A model generated the notes under the pieces. It worked only from the letters and a program-made list of their open reading frames with translations. It ran no database searches and was not told where the DNA came from. The translations under genes were made by a program, and so were the position numbers. A DNA stretch of 64,000 nt, from positions 3,084,501 through 3,148,500 of the forward strand of contig NZ_SGXG01000001.1 of the NCBI RefSeq assembly GCF_004216715.1, given 5' to 3'. The stretch is from Cecembia calidifontis. GTDB lineage: Bacteria; Bacteroidota; Bacteroidia; Cytophagales; Cyclobacteriaceae. Below are positions 61,785-64,000 of the stretch, in pieces. How positions within the stretch are numbered: position 1 is the stretch's first letter; every line of letters starts with the position of its first letter.

Positions 61785-63890
61785 TTAATTGATTTTTTTA
61801 TTCAGTTCATCCATTTTTCTTTTTAGATCCAAAATTGCGGCACTGTAGCGGTCATCCCATTCCTGTAACCGGTCTTTGGATTTCAATTCAATTTCGTATT
61901 GGATTCCAGGAAGTACCCAGGAAGCATAACCGCTGAAAGGATCTGTCGAGGCATACAAAGACCTGTACCAATTTCCAAAATACATGCCTTGGGGGTCAAT
62001 AAAGCTTTTTTCAAAATCCATAAGGTCCTTGTTGATGGAAGCTACCCTTCTTGAATCTGGATTGCCTGATTCAAGGAAAGAACTGATTTTGGACTCCAAG
62101 GACGCTGCACTTTCTTTCAGGGAAGCAATAGCTGCTTTGGATTTGTCGAATCCCTTGAATTCCCCGTAGTAGCCTTTTACCTCTTTTTCAGCATTTGCAA
62201 AGTGGATATCAAGGTCTTTAGGATATCTGCTCAATTCGTAAGGAATGAGCTCCGCATTGGCCAAACGCATGGCAATAATACCTATAAGCTGCTCTACTGT
62301 TCCTCCCATTTTAAAGCTGGGGTCAGCAAATTTTTCATAGAAGTACATGTCATCATAGTTGGTGTGGTATAAGGATGGACCTCCGGCACCTCCATTGATG
62401 GAAGGAATGCCCACATGCATATAGAAGGCAATATGGTCAGAACCACCTCCCAGGTTACCAATCGCAGGCTCTTCTCTGTTTGCTGCCCAAATCTCATATA
62501 CTGTTTTTTCGGAGTCGGGGTATAAGACTTCCTTAGCGGCATCCATAATGATTTTTTTGAGGGTAGGGGATGCTGAAGCCCCAAAATTCCGACCACCAAC
62601 TGCTGCATCCAAGTTGATATATGCCACTGCTTTTGCCTTCAGTTCATCTCTAAATTGCTCCACCCATTCTGTGGATCCAATCACCCCATGTTCTTCAGCA
62701 TCCCAATGGGCAACCATGATAGAACGTGAAGGCCTTATTCCCTGAGCGGCCAGTTTTCCAAGTGTTTCGGTCATGCTCAACAGCATTGCCGTTCCTGAGT
62801 TTGGATCTGTAGATCCAAAGGACCAAGCATCATAATGACAACCCAAAATGATCCATTCATCTGGATGGGTAGCCCCTTTTAGGGTAGCCACAACATTGTT
62901 TGCCCGGACTAAGCCCTTCTCTTGTTCCACTTTTAACCTGACCAGAAGACCTGGGCCTCCTTCAAGGCGGTATGTAAATGGAAGGCCTCCCTGCCAAGCC
63001 GCAGGAACAGGTTTTCCCTTCATTTTTTCTAAAATCTCCTGTGCTGAGCCATAGGAAATGGGGGTGACAGGTATTTTGTGTAATCCTTTAACTTCTTTGG
63101 GATCAAGTCTTTTGATCTTGGTTTTGCTATCAAGGGGAAGTGCAGGTTCAAAAGGAGTCAATGCATCACCTGTCCAATCCACTGTAAGCAATGAACCTCT
63201 TTGGATGGAATTGTCATTGAAAAGGAAGCCCTCCGGGTATACAGGTCCTCTTGTATAGCCGGCATCTGCGGGATCTGTGAATATGATCAATCCTGCCGCC
63301 CCATATTCTTCAGCAAATTTTGCTTTATATCCTCTGAAGTTTGCTCCATACCTCGCCAAAACAATTTTTCCCTTGATGTCAATGTCAAGTTCTTTTAATT
63401 TTTCAAAATCAGCCTTTGTGCCATAATTGGCATAAACCACTTCAGCGGTCACATCACCACTACCGGAGAAGGCGTTCCAACCTTTTTTCAGCTCAGGATG
63501 TCTGGAATACGGGTTATCATCTACAATGTATTCTTGTTGGTTGAGAGGTTTTCGGATAGGGTAAACCAGTTCTATCAAAGACTCTCCTTGGCCTTTGGTC
63601 AGGTAAACATCATAAGGATAGACTTTTACGTCCCAACCGGCCTTTTGCATGGTTTCAACCATATAATCTTTCACCTTTTCATTGGCTGCACTTCCAGCTG
63701 GATGGGGATCTGCCGTGATGGTACTGAGATGGATTTTGAACCTGCTGAAATCAACAGATTCTTTGAACTGATTTTCTATTGTTTTTTGTCTGGCTGCGGA
63801 ATTTTTTGCAAAGCCGTCCAAGGTTTGAGCTTGCAAGGAAAATCCTGCAAAAAATGCGAAAGTTAATGTCAGTAAGTGTGATTTCTTCAT
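61785..63890 (-). CDS. M28 peptidase of the glutamate carboxypeptidase II type
   Basis: A 701-residue exported peptidase from M-K-K-S-H-L-L (ATG at 63890); an ATG 11 codons earlier would spoil the signal peptide. The signal ends near L-Q-A-Q. The layout is PA domain inserted at about 110-330, M28 catalytic core and a C-terminal dimerisation helix bundle (about 560-700). Zinc ligands are H352, D362, E400, D428 and H509, with catalytic E399 (D-A-E-E-H). Homologues release C-terminal glutamate or other residues from peptides. The role here is probably peptide scavenging in the periplasm. Confidence 0.93.
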   Translation of the reverse strand: MKKSHLLTLTFAFFAGFSLQAQTLDGFAKNSAARQKTIENQFKESVDFSRFKIHLSTITADPHPAGSAANEKVKDYMVETMQKAGWDVKVYPYDVYLTKGQGESLIELVYPIRKPLNQQEYIVDDNPYSRHPELKKGWNAFSGSGDVTAEVVYANYGTKADFEKLKELDIDIKGKIVLARYGANFRGYKAKFAEEYGAAGLIIFTDPADAGYTRGPVYPEGFLFNDNSIQRGSLLTVDWTGDALTPFEPALPLDSKTKIKRLDPKEVKGLHKIPVTPISYGSAQEILEKMKGKPVPAAWQGGLPFTYRLEGGPGLLVRLKVEQEKGLVRANNVVATLKGATHPDEWIILGCHYDAWSFGSTDPNSGTAMLLSMTETLGKLAAQGIRPSRSIMVAHWDAEEHGVIGSTEWVEQFRDELKAKAVAYINLDAAVGGRNFGASASPTLKKIIMDAAKEVLYPDSEKTVYEIWAANREEPAIGNLGGGSDHIAFYMHVGIPSINGGAGGPSLYHTNYDDMYFYEKFADPSFKMGGTVEQLIGIIAMRLANAELIPYELSRYPKDLDIHFANAEKEVKGYYGEFKGFDKSKAAIASLKESAASLESKISSFLESGNPDSRRVASINKDLMDFEKSFIDPQGMYFGNWYRSLYASTDPFSGYASWVLPGIQYEIELKSKDRLQEWDDRYSAAILDLKRKMDELNKKIN

Positions 63891-63920
63891 AGACTTTGTT
63901 CGTTCAAAATTGCTGATCTG

Positions 63921-63928
63921 CAAATTTA
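63921..63928 (-). promoter_or_regulatory. Candidate -7 element for the M28 peptidase at 61785-63890
   Basis: On the - strand this reads TAAATTTG, matching TAnnTTTG, with a leader of about 25 bases. A -33 TTTG is not clear. Confidence 0.4.
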
Positions 63929-64000
63929 TTTAAAGCTGGTGTTTGTGGCAGGTATTCTTTTTAAGTGGTAGAAATTTGTTTTGATTTGTTTCAGGGATGA

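Overview
The window looks like chromosomal DNA of a Bacteroidota bacterium, most likely order Cytophagales and probably Cyclobacteriaceae. The reasons are family composition (a TonB-dependent receptor with an N-terminal carboxypeptidase-like domain paired with a DUF4249 lipoprotein, a tricorn-like protease, a BatB/BatC pair, a Bacteroidota-type phospho-sugar mutase, putative glycine/ornithine-lipid acyltransferases), several sites matching the Bacteroidota -7 consensus TAnnTTTG, and weak Shine-Dalgarno sequences. This is judged by eye; no database search was possible.

Positions 1-14,967 form a defence island on the + strand. In order it holds: a SNF2-type helicase (5' end outside the window); a compact operon that I read as a toxin-antitoxin-chaperone (TAC) module, with a RelE/HigB-like toxin, an Xre antitoxin carrying a long C-terminal tail, and a SecB-like chaperone; a spore-photolyase-like (SPL) radical SAM gene broken twice; an SF1/UvrD-type helicase that begins at the break and seems to have lost its 5' end; a terminator; a large beta-class DNA methyltransferase whose target-recognition segment is AT-rich foreign DNA; an AbiEi/AbiEii toxin-antitoxin pair with its own operator and promoter; a type III Res-like helicase-nuclease; and a 28-codon stump of a DUF6361-like gene. 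The methyltransferase and Res-like protein form the restriction-modification core. The rest are guests, partners or relics.

Positions 14,968-30,450 carry a TPR-like protein of unknown role, an intact IS4-family element with a direct repeat at its ends, and export-linked and housekeeping genes: M28 peptidase fused to a probable barrel, tricorn protease, MsrB, penicillin acylase, class III aminotransferase, a SAM methyltransferase and a secreted protein. The spacers here are long and full of short repeats, including three copies of a hairpin family with a covarying stem.

Positions 30,518-45,023 are core genes: an SDR enzyme, two lipid acyltransferases plus a CoA-binding protein, gyrB, a convergent ppk1/ppx polyphosphate pair, dCMP deaminase, murB, an M14 deacylase and a phospho-sugar mutase.

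Positions 45,302-55,853 are a long run of - strand genes: hppD, acyltransferase, BASS transporter, queuosine-precursor transporter, RNase Z, a STAS protein, purC, a YwqK-like repeat protein, thiolase, batC and batB. A second IS4-family element with a 12-bp direct repeat sits upstream of batB. The window ends with a TonB receptor/DUF4249 pair, a THUMP rRNA methyltransferase and a large M28 peptidase of the glutamate carboxypeptidase II type. No tRNA, rRNA or CRISPR array was seen.
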